Source: a virus
IMG/VR virus record: IMGVR_UViG_3300042324_001336
Span: 1-60,001 of that record
DNA length: 60,001 bases
Reading direction: 5' to 3' (one strand)
Position 1 is the stretch's first letter, and each line of letters opens with the position of its first letter. Shown piece by piece: positions 32,757 to 40,203 of this stretch. A program made the position numbers and the translations under genes. A model generated the notes under the pieces. It saw only the letters and a list, made by a program, of their open reading frames with translations, was not told the DNA's origin and made no database searches.

Positions 32757-33311
32757 TCAGTCTTCGAATAATTTACTTAAGTATACAAACATATTGGCAT
32801 ACTCATGAAGATATTTTTCTTCAGCCGTCCAGCCTAATTGCTGCATGAATTCGGGATTTTCTTTTCTGTACATCTCGAACATTCTGCTGCCAGACATTTT
32901 TGAGTACTGCACGTTTGCAATTCGGTCGCATAACTTAACGAATATCGCATACGGCGTTGTTCTGATTCCATCGTAGTATCGGTAGTTAGCCCGATCATTA
33001 CGACTCTTGCCTTTCTCGTTTGAGCACGCATAGACAATATCTGCTGCCATTTCTCCAAGCGCCTGCTTAACATCATTGTATGAAACTCTGGTGTCTTCAA
33101 TAAGATCATGGCCCCATGCTCCAAGTAGTACATGCTCAAAATCTTTCTCATACGTAATTAAAGATTGAAATTTCTTTGCAACTTCAACGACCATACGTAA
33201 ATGAAATTCATAAGGCAAGTACTTATCGTACATGTGATTCGTGTCTCTATGTTGGTCTAGAACCCAGTTTATTTTTGCTTCCATTATTCTTCCATTTATT
33301 GTTGCTTCCAT
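32757..33311 (-). CDS. SpoT/MESH1-like HD hydrolase (putative alarmone hydrolase)
   Basis: 184 aa. The HD set is complete: His37, HD 68-69 in GHDLIEDT, and Asp129 in KLCDRIANV. The order YEFHLRMV...GHDLIEDT...DR-x-x-N matches the (p)ppGpp-hydrolase HD domain. It would lower alarmone levels or remove related nucleotides. The start is ambiguous: ATG 33311 or the in-frame ATG 33284, both inside a 27-bp tandem duplication. Confidence 0.8.
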   Translation of the reverse strand: MEATINGRIMEAKINWVLDQHRDTNHMYDKYLPYEFHLRMVVEVAKKFQSLITYEKDFEHVLLGAWGHDLIEDTRVSYNDVKQALGEMAADIVYACSNEKGKSRNDRANYRYYDGIRTTPYAIFVKLCDRIANVQYSKMSGSRMFEMYRKENPEFMQQLGWTAEEKYLHEYANMFVYLSKLFED

Positions 33312-33323
33312 TATTCTTCCATT
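33275..33323 (-). repeat. 27-bp-period tandem duplication at gene junction
   Basis: A 22-nt sequence occurs at 33275-33296 and again at 33302-33323 without change. It duplicates the start codon region of the HD gene and carries the stop codon of the CCA-adding enzyme gene. Confidence 0.85.
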
Positions 33324-34048
33324 GTTGGTTTTAACCAGATTTGTGTTCTAAAAATGTATTCCATAAGGAAAGGGTACTCTGATAACTTAAGTATCGTTGC
33401 ATGAGTGTCATGTTTGAAACACTTAAAGAGCTCTTCCCTGATTCTCTCAGCTGATACTACACACATCTTAACTTCGTAATCGTAGTGCTTTATTACTTGA
33501 GACATTTCCTCAGGGATAGTAAATCCTTTAGTGATTGAAAATCTAATAGCTCTCAAGATTCTCAAAGGATCATCGTGAAACGTTTCCTCGCAAGGTAATG
33601 GCGTTACTAATAGCCCAAGCTTCAAGTGAGTCAGCCCATCAAAGTAGTCAATGATCGAGCCGTCCGCTTCTCTTGCCAGGGCATTAAGAGTAAAGTCTCT
33701 TCTCTGTAAATCGTCGAATAGGGTTCCAGGCTTAATGATCGGAGTTCTGGTAAACGGCACGTATCCAGTCTCTTTTCTAGACATTACAAAATCAGCAACT
33801 CCTTGGTACTTATGTCCGTCTGGAAATTTTGCTCTGATTGTGTAACATTCTTTGGTGATCAGGAATATCTGGAATTTTTCACGAGTTAAGTAGTCAACTA
33901 GCAAGTCAAACATATCAGCCGCCTCAGGAAATTCCTCAAGCAGAGTTGCTTTCGGCACGGCTACGTAATCAACGTCTTTGGACTGAAGTCCCAAGATCTC
34001 GTCTCTTACCTTTCCGCCTACTTCGTAAAATTCAAATGGTGCTGTCAT
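33311..34048 (-). CDS. cca: tRNA CCA-adding enzyme / poly(A) polymerase family
   Basis: 245 aa, a compact class II nucleotidyltransferase: VGGKVRDEILG (10-20), catalytic DVD at 25-27, RRDFTLNALA near 116-125, DDPLRILRAIRF near 159-170, ERIREEL near 201-207. The C-terminal body and tail domains are short (bacterial enzymes exceed 380 aa). It adds or repairs the 3' CCA of tRNAs. Nineteen of 30 local tRNAs lack encoded CCA, which gives it an obvious use. Confidence 0.88.
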   Translation of the reverse strand: MTAPFEFYEVGGKVRDEILGLQSKDVDYVAVPKATLLEEFPEAADMFDLLVDYLTREKFQIFLITKECYTIRAKFPDGHKYQGVADFVMSRKETGYVPFTRTPIIKPGTLFDDLQRRDFTLNALAREADGSIIDYFDGLTHLKLGLLVTPLPCEETFHDDPLRILRAIRFSITKGFTIPEEMSQVIKHYDYEVKMCVVSAERIREELFKCFKHDTHATILKLSEYPFLMEYIFRTQIWLKPTMEE

Positions 34049-34063
34049 GTTATTTCTTTTTAC

Positions 34064-34071
34064 TATTATAC
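34064..34071 (-). promoter_or_regulatory. GTATAATA promoter-like box
   Basis: 15 nt before the start at 34048; likely drives the RNA-repair operon down to 30483. Confidence 0.5.
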
Positions 34072-34080
34072 CAAAATAAA

Positions 34081-34108
34081 AAAGTCTCTAGACAAATCTA
34101 GAGACTTT
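34081..34108 (-). terminator. Rho-independent terminator
   Basis: Twelve-pair stem AAAGTCTCTAGA/TCTAGAGACTTT with T-runs; closes the flotillin gene. Confidence 0.85.
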
Positions 34109-34129
34109 TTGTCTTAAATTTATTAAAAA

Positions 34130-35563
34130 TTATTCTGCGCCTGGTGTAAGCTTGTTAAGCATAGCCAGTAAGCCTTTACCTTCAGGTGTCTGTTTCAATG
34201 ATTCAAGAAGCCCGTTAATCTGTGAACCTCCTTTAGCTGTGAATAGGTCGCTTAACTTGCCAATTCCTGAGTGTACGTCTCCACTATTTACCAATAGTTT
34301 CAAGTCAGCTCCAGCCATTGCTTTTGCCATCGATTCGTATTGTGCAACTCCGACTACTTGAGTTACTTCAACTTCTCTAATTTTGATCAAGTATTCTTGG
34401 TAAGATTTGTTTTCGCCAATCTCTTTTGCTAGGGTTGTTTGGGCAGTTACTCCAGCAAGCTCCATTGCTTTCTTGGATTCAGCCTGCGATATACCCTTTG
34501 CTTTAATAATATCTGCTTCTGCTTGGCCCAGAGTTTTAACACCTTCTGCATTTTTGATCTGTGCTTCAAGTGTAGCAGAAGCCTCAGTCTCAATTCTAAA
34601 TTTATTAGCCTCTGCGTCAATTTCAGTTTTGCGTTTTTGTTGCTCAGCTGCAATAATTGCCTTTTCCTTATCAATTTCAGCCTGCTTAATCTCATTAACT
34701 TTAACGACCTCCATTTGCTGTTCAGCAGTAGCTCGTTCAGCTTGAGCGATATCTGATATTGACTCTTGTTCTGCAATACCTGCCTTTTTTGTAGCCTCTG
34801 CTTTGGCAATACCGATTGCCTGTATTGATTGAGCTTGCGCCTCTCCTGCAATTTTCTGAGTTTCTGCTTTAGTTACATCAATTTCTTGTTGAGCAGTTAG
34901 TTCCGCCTGCTCTGCCAATTTAGTGTTTTTAGCAACTTCAGTTCTGGATTCCATATCAATCGCAGACATTCGCTTAGCCATAATCTGGTGAATAACGCTC
35001 GAACCGTCAGTATCTCTAACATCCATTAACTCGATATTTTTAATAGGCTCAACTCCCCAATTAGATAAATCAACTTTAACACTTTCAGTAAATTTTTCGC
35101 CAAAGATAGATCGTTCTTCCATAATTTCCTCCAATTTAGACTTTGCTAAAATAGAACGAACTGCTCCTTGAACTACATTTTCCAGCTGCTTTTTCAACTC
35201 GTCAAATGATTCTACTTTCTCGGCAGCTTTATTTGTATCAGCAATGTGGAAGAATGCCTTAACGTCAACTACGAAAGGGACACGGTCCTTATCATACGCT
35301 GAATATTTAGCTAAGTCAATATCAAAGTTAGATACTGGCAATGATCTGACCATAACTCCGATTTTAGGTAACCACTTCGGCCACTCATAATAAACGTTAG
35401 AGCCTTTACCTACGCCATAGGAAACAGTTTTGTCTCCTCGTTGAACGATGTGGACTACGTTAGTTGGCACGATTCGACGTAGAGATAGTGCATAAAAAAA
35501 TACGATTACCCCTATTAAGGCCGGTAGTCCGTACATAAGTGATGATGTGATGATTTCTGTCAT
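34130..35563 (-). CDS. Flotillin / SPFH-domain membrane protein
   Basis: 477 aa. N-terminal hydrophobic segment (about 7-28), SPFH/Band 7 domain (about 32-215), then a long coiled coil rich in Ala, Glu and Gln with many A-E-A/A-Q-A repeats (about 215-400), and a C-terminal tail. Flotillins scaffold membrane microdomains. One possibility is protection or remodelling of the host membrane during infection; this is inference. Own promoter box and terminator, so an independent unit. Confidence 0.88.
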   Translation of the reverse strand: MTEIITSSLMYGLPALIGVIVFFYALSLRRIVPTNVVHIVQRGDKTVSYGVGKGSNVYYEWPKWLPKIGVMVRSLPVSNFDIDLAKYSAYDKDRVPFVVDVKAFFHIADTNKAAEKVESFDELKKQLENVVQGAVRSILAKSKLEEIMEERSIFGEKFTESVKVDLSNWGVEPIKNIELMDVRDTDGSSVIHQIMAKRMSAIDMESRTEVAKNTKLAEQAELTAQQEIDVTKAETQKIAGEAQAQSIQAIGIAKAEATKKAGIAEQESISDIAQAERATAEQQMEVVKVNEIKQAEIDKEKAIIAAEQQKRKTEIDAEANKFRIETEASATLEAQIKNAEGVKTLGQAEADIIKAKGISQAESKKAMELAGVTAQTTLAKEIGENKSYQEYLIKIREVEVTQVVGVAQYESMAKAMAGADLKLLVNSGDVHSGIGKLSDLFTAKGGSQINGLLESLKQTPEGKGLLAMLNKLTPGAE

Positions 35564-35630
35564 TTTTTTTTGTTTTTATTAATTATTAAAATATAGAGAT
35601 TACATTAGCCCGATTAGCTAACTACTTTGT

Positions 35631-35638
35631 TATTATAC
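35631..35638 (-). promoter_or_regulatory. GTATAATA promoter-like box
   Basis: It overlaps the stop of 35638-36024 and lies about 67 nt before the flotillin start; the leader holds a TTAGC/GCTAA hairpin. Confidence 0.4.
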
Positions 35639-36024
35639 TAAATTTCCATACCAATTGATTTCCAATATTCAGGCCCTCCGTAATACGAGCACAATTCGTC
35701 TCCTGGATTAATATCGACTAGTGCAAAGAACGTAAAACAATTCTTTTCAGTATCATGTCTCCAATTTATATTTGGAGTTTCACTGTGATTGTAGATTCCT
35801 CCGAATCCAAGAAGAACGCCATACTCTACGCAGCCTAATTTCTCAGAACGGCCGACTATGAATCGATAATCATTAAAAATAGGATCATCTGATGTCGCAT
35901 CGAATGTTATGAAATGACATTCTTCAATAATCTCGCCTGGGCTAATAGATTGCGTTGCGAATACTCCAAGTCCGTGTATTGGACTGGATGCGACTACTAG
36001 TTTAGAGGGTCCCGTTAATTCCAT
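35638..36024 (-). CDS. SET-domain protein (putative lysine methyltransferase)
   Basis: 128 aa, essentially one SET domain: GLGVFATQSISPGEIIEE (18-35), YNHSETPN (78-85) and PGDELCSYYG (107-116) with the catalytic Tyr. The pseudoknot-forming N-H-S motif is complete, so it can bind S-adenosylmethionine. Target unknown; a virion or host protein is possible. One-base overlap with the gene upstream. Confidence 0.85.
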   Translation of the reverse strand: MELTGPSKLVVASSPIHGLGVFATQSISPGEIIEECHFITFDATSDDPIFNDYRFIVGRSEKLGCVEYGVLLGFGGIYNHSETPNINWRHDTEKNCFTFFALVDINPGDELCSYYGGPEYWKSIGMEI

Positions 36025-36461
36025 TATTGGCTCCTCTTTGTGTACCAGTCAACAAAAGAAACGCAACAGTCCCATGCAGCAATTCGCTTAACATCTCCAG
36101 AATAATCATCTAAGAAGTCTTCATCGATAATTAGGTCAGTCGCTTCAAATCTTCGATCCTTGTCGTACTTAATAATTTGAATTCCTCTACGGTGAATGCT
36201 GACGCAGAAACCAAGACTCTCGATCTTTTCGATTACTGGAAAAATCCAGCTCCATGAGGTTTCATATCTAAATATTCCAAGTGCAGCCAATTCCTGATCG
36301 TGACTGGGAATTCCAGAGAGTCCACCCCATTTTTCAAAGACGCCTTTGCCGTTTGAGCCGTGTGGCATTTCGTAGGTTTCACTAGAGACAATTGTGCCTC
36401 CCATGAATTGCGCAAGGAGTCGATTACCCTCGCCGATTTTATTGTGTGTATTCTGTATCAT
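36024..36461 (-). CDS. Hypothetical protein, 145 aa
   Basis: Soluble, Trp/Gly-containing protein with a beta-rich centre and no recognised motif. It overlaps the phosphoesterase gene by 4 bp and the SET gene by 1 bp, so it is cotranslated with both. Confidence 0.55.
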   Translation of the reverse strand: MIQNTHNKIGEGNRLLAQFMGGTIVSSETYEMPHGSNGKGVFEKWGGLSGIPSHDQELAALGIFRYETSWSWIFPVIEKIESLGFCVSIHRRGIQIIKYDKDRRFEATDLIIDEDFLDDYSGDVKRIAAWDCCVSFVDWYTKRSQ

Positions 36462-37126
36462 CTTCCTTCGTTTGTTTCATGGTGATCGTTCGGTAAAACC
36501 AAACACTTAACTGGACGGTCTCTCATAATCTTTGCGATTTCTTGAAGAGAATATGGGTCCATGAAGTTGCCGTCCATGCCAACGTCCATTGCTTTACCTG
36601 CATGTAATTTATTGTGTGGGCCTAAGTGAACGTGACCATGTAATTGAATTACTCCACGGTTCATATCGTGCCAACTTGCGATTGGGTAATGACATAGCAC
36701 AAACGTTTTCTTAATAGTCTTCGCTGGATTTATTTCGTTCGGCACGTTTGGAACAGTAAGTTCCAGTCTAACGTAATGATTCACTGATGCAAATAGAGCC
36801 TTGACTCCTCCCTTGTCATTCTCGATGTGCTGGTCGTGATTACCTAGAACCAAATGAATGTTCTTACAGAGCAACCTGTCTCTGAACTCCTGGATGTTAT
36901 CAAATCCTCCGAACGACCAGTCTCCTAAGTGGAAAAGAATATCGTCTTCGCTGACTAGGTGATTGATATTGTTAACAATCGTATCATTCATTTTATCCAG
37001 GGTATCGAAATCTCTGGTCTTACTCTCGGCCGGCCAATTAGACGTTCCTCTACAAATATTTGAGTGTTTGTAGTGAGTATCTGACGTGAACCATATTCGC
37101 TGATGAGGCTGTAATGTAATTTTCAT
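36458..37126 (-). CDS. Calcineurin-like metallophosphoesterase
   Basis: 222 aa with all five metal motifs: SDTHYKHSN (D-x-H), HLGDWSFGG (G-D), LGNHDQ (G-N-H-D/E), LCHYPIASW (H) and LHGHVHLG (G-H-x-H). Such small phage enzymes are often phosphodiesterases or nucleotide-end phosphatases; substrate not deducible. A GTAAATTA box lies exactly 5 nt before the ATG. Confidence 0.88.
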   Translation of the reverse strand: MKITLQPHQRIWFTSDTHYKHSNICRGTSNWPAESKTRDFDTLDKMNDTIVNNINHLVSEDDILFHLGDWSFGGFDNIQEFRDRLLCKNIHLVLGNHDQHIENDKGGVKALFASVNHYVRLELTVPNVPNEINPAKTIKKTFVLCHYPIASWHDMNRGVIQLHGHVHLGPHNKLHAGKAMDVGMDGNFMDPYSLQEIAKIMRDRPVKCLVLPNDHHETNEGR

Positions 37127-37131
37127 AAATC

Positions 37132-37139
37132 TAATTTAC
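37132..37139 (-). promoter_or_regulatory. GTAAATTA box, leaderless spacing
   Basis: Box, 5 nt (GATTT), then the ATG at 37126; a weaker match to GTATAATA. Confidence 0.45.
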
Positions 37140-37141
37140 CA

Positions 37142-37168
37142 AAAAAGGAACCTAGTCGGTTCCTTTTT
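37142..37168 (-). terminator. Rho-independent terminator
   Basis: Stem AAAAAGGAACC/GGTTCCTTTTT; functional-looking in both directions, placed after 37207-37473. Confidence 0.8.
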
Positions 37169-37206
37169 ATTTTTAATAGTTGACTAGTTTTAAACTGGGC
37201 ACCGTA

Positions 37207-37473
37207 CTAATCGTTGTCATCTGTGCTCGATGGGGACTGAGTCGTAGTTAGTACTTCGCGATAAAGATTCTCGCTTGGCTTTTTAGTAGACTCACAAAAT
37301 AGAGGTTCGCCGTTGGCTTCCGCCTCTTTGTTTGCTCTTTTAAATTCGTCAAGCGATTTCATATAGTGCTCTGCTGCAATTCTATCGCGTCTGTTGCCTA
37401 GTGCCAAGCCTAGCACAACAAATAGAACAAAGGCTGCCACTGTTGTAATAAGGAGGGTAGTTATACCTATCAT
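37207..37473 (-). CDS. Single-pass membrane protein, 88 aa
   Basis: N-terminal transmembrane helix (about 3-27), then a charged cytoplasmic-type tail (RRDRIAAEHYMKSLDEF). Follows the PRPP-synthetase-like gene by 22 nt. Role unknown. Confidence 0.5.
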   Translation of the reverse strand: MIGITTLLITTVAAFVLFVVLGLALGNRRDRIAAEHYMKSLDEFKRANKEAEANGEPLFCESTKKPSENLYREVLTTTQSPSSTDDND

Positions 37474-37495
37474 AATTTATGGGTTTTTTATGTTA

Positions 37496-38425
37496 CTAAA
37501 ATAAGTTAAATTGTTTTACGAAATCTGCGCTAACTGTGTAGTCAGAGTACTCGTCAGCTTTAATATCCTGTACTGAATTTGTACAGTAAACTTTTTCGAA
37601 GTATGCAGAAAGATCAAATAATCCTGAACTGAAAATTCCATGGGTCGCTATCAAGTATATTTTCGAATCTTGAGTTCTCTCCTTGATTGCTTTTGCTAAT
37701 TCAATTGAAGTTCCAGCACTATCGCAAATATCGTCCACGATAACGAATTTCTTGCCGTACTCATGCACTAATGGTTTTAAGGAAATATCGGTGTGAGTGA
37801 TTTTACTGGTTTTTGGATCTCTGTGCTTTACCGCAGTCACCACCTCATTTAAGTCAAACCAGTCAGCGACTTTGTAAATTTTCCTTAGAGCACCTGCGTC
37901 TGGAGAAACAAGAACAATATTCTCTCTTGCCTGATTCGTGTTATCAATATCAGTAAGCGCGTACTTAACGAGTAAGTAATTAGATACTTTTTGGAAATTA
38001 TTGAGACAGGCTTCCAATACATCAGAGTGAGGATCCAGAACCTGCACAGATTCAAATTTCTGAGAATTAATGATTGGGCAAATAACGGTCTTTAGGTAAT
38101 TTGAAGAACCTTCTGAGAATTTACGGTCACTACGTGCTCCCAAGAAATAGGGAACATACAGGGAAACTGTCGCGACTCCACATTCGCGAAGAGCCTGATT
38201 TGCACAGATAATTAACTCAAGATCCTTGAAGTTATTTAGTCTAGATTTTATTACGACATCAGCTTCGTGTAGGTAACTTAAGTTTCCACGCATATCGCCA
38301 GTTAGAGTTAATGACTGTTGACCGTCAGCAAACTTTGAAACTTTGAAATCAACGAATGCACTTCTTTCAAAGTGGTCTCGTCCTTCGTTTTCCGGATTTG
38401 CTAGATTAAGAGTTAGTAGTCTCAT
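37496..38425 (-). CDS. prs: Ribose-phosphate pyrophosphokinase-like enzyme
   Basis: 309 aa, family length. FADGQ 32-36, GARSDRKF 96-103 (ATP-binding flexible region), VLDPHSD 129-135, and the PRPP-binding loop VDDICDSAGTS 230-240. PrsA makes phosphoribosyl pyrophosphate from ribose 5-phosphate and ATP. Virus-encoded Prs-like enzymes also act in NAD+ rebuilding (Prs/NAMPT or Adps/Namat pairs); no NAMPT is in the window. Overlaps the next gene by 20 bp. Confidence 0.88.
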   Translation of the reverse strand: MRLLTLNLANPENEGRDHFERSAFVDFKVSKFADGQQSLTLTGDMRGNLSYLHEADVVIKSRLNNFKDLELIICANQALRECGVATVSLYVPYFLGARSDRKFSEGSSNYLKTVICPIINSQKFESVQVLDPHSDVLEACLNNFQKVSNYLLVKYALTDIDNTNQARENIVLVSPDAGALRKIYKVADWFDLNEVVTAVKHRDPKTSKITHTDISLKPLVHEYGKKFVIVDDICDSAGTSIELAKAIKERTQDSKIYLIATHGIFSSGLFDLSAYFEKVYCTNSVQDIKADEYSDYTVSADFVKQFNLF

Positions 38426-38954
38426 GTGTATGTTTTGCTATTTTAGTTAAGGTGTCAAACGTTTGGGCAATACCATCGTATTCAGTATTGTATTTTAAGA
38501 TTGCTTTATGAAGCTTACGTTCAGTAGAGATAATCTTCTTAACGTCCCACCAATTACATGCCAATAGATCTGAACTAATTGACTCAATTTCATGAGCTCT
38601 CTTCTGATACAATTCAACAAGTGTCATCATCTTTTCCTGGATGGTCATTGCTCTCTGTAATTTAAAATCTCTATCGGAAATCTCAATTAGAGCTGACTGT
38701 AGTAATTGCTGAACTTGGTAATGATCTATTGCAACTGGCAAATCTGATCCTATTAAGTGATCAATATTACTTATCGTAACTGGTGTAGCGAGGTCAGACT
38801 CGCCGGCCAATCGCTTTGCGGAGTCCATTGTATTTGCAACAATAGCAAAGGGTCGATCGTAGTGATTAGTTCCTTGCCTCATTAGCTCAGTATGGCCAAT
38901 TCCTCTTTTTGAAATTGCTGAAATTAGGCTCTTAATTTTATCTACAGTTGTCAT
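38406..38954 (-). CDS. Hypothetical protein, 182 aa, next to Prs
   Basis: Helical protein; the segment GIGHTELMRQGTNHYDRPFAIV (in part, about 18-38) might bind a nucleotide but matches no motif I know. It overlaps prs by 20 bp, so the two probably work in one pathway. Not NAMPT. Confidence 0.55.
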   Translation of the reverse strand: MTTVDKIKSLISAISKRGIGHTELMRQGTNHYDRPFAIVANTMDSAKRLAGESDLATPVTISNIDHLIGSDLPVAIDHYQVQQLLQSALIEISDRDFKLQRAMTIQEKMMTLVELYQKRAHEIESISSDLLACNWWDVKKIISTERKLHKAILKYNTEYDGIAQTFDTLTKIAKHTHETTNS

Positions 38955-38956
38955 AG

Positions 38957-39343
38957 TTATTCTCCTTTTTTTATTTTACTCAAGATTTCCTCAGGGATTT
39001 GGCGAATGCAATATTCTACAATATGTTTTAAGTCGTCGGTCGGTAGTACCATTACCTGAAACGTGTATAAGGTCTCGCCTCCAATGATTGGATGAGGTTC
39101 TGTTGTTATCTGATCTTCAAACTCGTCAATCATGTGCTTTGCGACTTTCTGCATCAGCTGAGCACTTACCATCTTATCAATATCTAACTGCGGATTGGCT
39201 GACTTAAGTTCTTCACTAACAACATGTTTAGTCGTAAGTAAAGATCTTTCAAGCAGAGCAGCCTGTTTAAAATTACGTAACTGCACCAGAGCTTTTGAGA
39301 TGTACTCATTTGGTGTAATGCCGTCCATGTTTACGTCTCTCAT
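38957..39343 (-). CDS. Hypothetical protein, 128 aa
   Basis: Mostly helical with a short beta hairpin (IIGGETLYTFQVMVLP). Two nt from the next gene in the operon. Not recognised. Confidence 0.55.
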   Translation of the reverse strand: MRDVNMDGITPNEYISKALVQLRNFKQAALLERSLLTTKHVVSEELKSANPQLDIDKMVSAQLMQKVAKHMIDEFEDQITTEPHPIIGGETLYTFQVMVLPTDDLKHIVEYCIRQIPEEILSKIKKGE

Positions 39344-39345
39344 TT

Positions 39346-39600
39346 TTATTGATTGTTAAAAAGTTCAAGGTACTTATTTCGGATTTCGATCGCTTTTCGT
39401 CTTTTAGAAAACGAGGCGCCGTCCGGTAAAACGATTGCGTTTAATTCGGACTCTTCTGCATTTTCGCAAATGAAATCAAACTCATCGTCAGTTATGTTAA
39501 AGCTGGAGATCATCATGTCATCCATTAGGTCAGTTATTCCATGCTTGCCAGGTAGGACTGATTTTAGGCAAGCTTGTACTTCAGGTCTTAATACTTTCAT
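39346..39600 (-). CDS. Hypothetical protein, 84 aa
   Basis: Small helical acidic protein, one-base overlap with 39600-39854. Not recognised. Confidence 0.5.
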   Translation of the reverse strand: MKVLRPEVQACLKSVLPGKHGITDLMDDMMISSFNITDDEFDFICENAEESELNAIVLPDGASFSKRRKAIEIRNKYLELFNNQ

Positions 39601-39854
39601 TATATTCCGTTTTGTATACAGTACCTAATATAGAGAGCTTGTTGTCGAATCCCAAACTCTCTTGTTAATAAATTAGCAGGAGCTCCTTCGTAGATTACTG
39701 GGCCGATGCATATAGACATTCTCTTTGCATCAAAGCTTTTAAGTCTGCCTTGGATTCTGCCAGTTTCAGGATCTGCTAATTTTATTAGCGTATCAGCTAA
39801 CTCCTTAGGAGTTTCGCAAGAATTTACTATTTGAAATTTTTCTAACTCAGTCAT
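39600..39854 (-). CDS. Hypothetical protein, 84 aa
   Basis: First gene of the 39854-37207 operon, GTATAATA box 14 nt upstream. Mixed alpha/beta; not recognised. Confidence 0.5.
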   Translation of the reverse strand: MTELEKFQIVNSCETPKELADTLIKLADPETGRIQGRLKSFDAKRMSICIGPVIYEGAPANLLTREFGIRQQALYIRYCIQNGI

Positions 39855-39868
39855 TTTATATTTTTAGT

Positions 39869-39876
39869 TATTATAC
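39869..39876 (-). promoter_or_regulatory. GTATAATA promoter-like box
   Basis: 14 nt before the start at 39854. Confidence 0.5.
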
Positions 39877-39890
39877 TATCGAAAAAATAA

Positions 39891-39912
39891 ACGGCCTCCA
39901 ATCGGAGGCCGT
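39891..39912 (-). terminator. Rho-independent terminator
   Basis: Stem ACGGCCTCC/GGAGGCCGT followed by T-rich sequence on the minus strand; closes 39929-40201. Confidence 0.85.
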
Positions 39913-39928
39913 CGGTCCGCCGATACTA

Positions 39929-40201
39929 TCAACGGAGGGGTTCACGGTTAAGGGAAGAGTCTTTACGTAAGTACTCTTCAAGAGTTTCAAATACAAATTC
40001 GTCACTGTCGTCAAGCGGATCGTATCCAATTTTAACTGTGCCGTCTTCTTCTTTGACGATCATTCTCATTACGCAACCTTCGCATAGAACTGGCATGTAA
40101 TATCCCGGTTCAAGGCCAGTTGCAATTGATTCAACTTGAATATCCGGTGAAGCATCTTCGCCGAACATTTCGTCTGCGCATTTATTACAAAAGTCTGCCA
40201 T
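39929..40201 (-). CDS. Small zinc-finger-like acidic protein
   Basis: 90 aa with CNKC at 5-8 and CEGC near 39-42, a two-knuckle zinc site. The rest is acidic. 2 nt from the transglycosylase gene. Function unknown. Confidence 0.55.
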   Translation of the reverse strand: MADFCNKCADEMFGEDASPDIQVESIATGLEPGYYMPVLCEGCVMRMIVKEEDGTVKIGYDPLDDSDEFVFETLEEYLRKDSSLNREPLR

Positions 40202-40203
40202 TA

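Noticed and set aside
34152-34851. Antisense and alternate-frame ORFs inside the flotillin gene
   Set aside because: They mirror the Ala/Glu/Gln-rich coiled coil; composition is an artefact of the repeats.
38406-38954. NAMPT partner of the Prs-like enzyme
   Set aside because: 182 aa against about 480, and no phosphoribosyltransferase motif.
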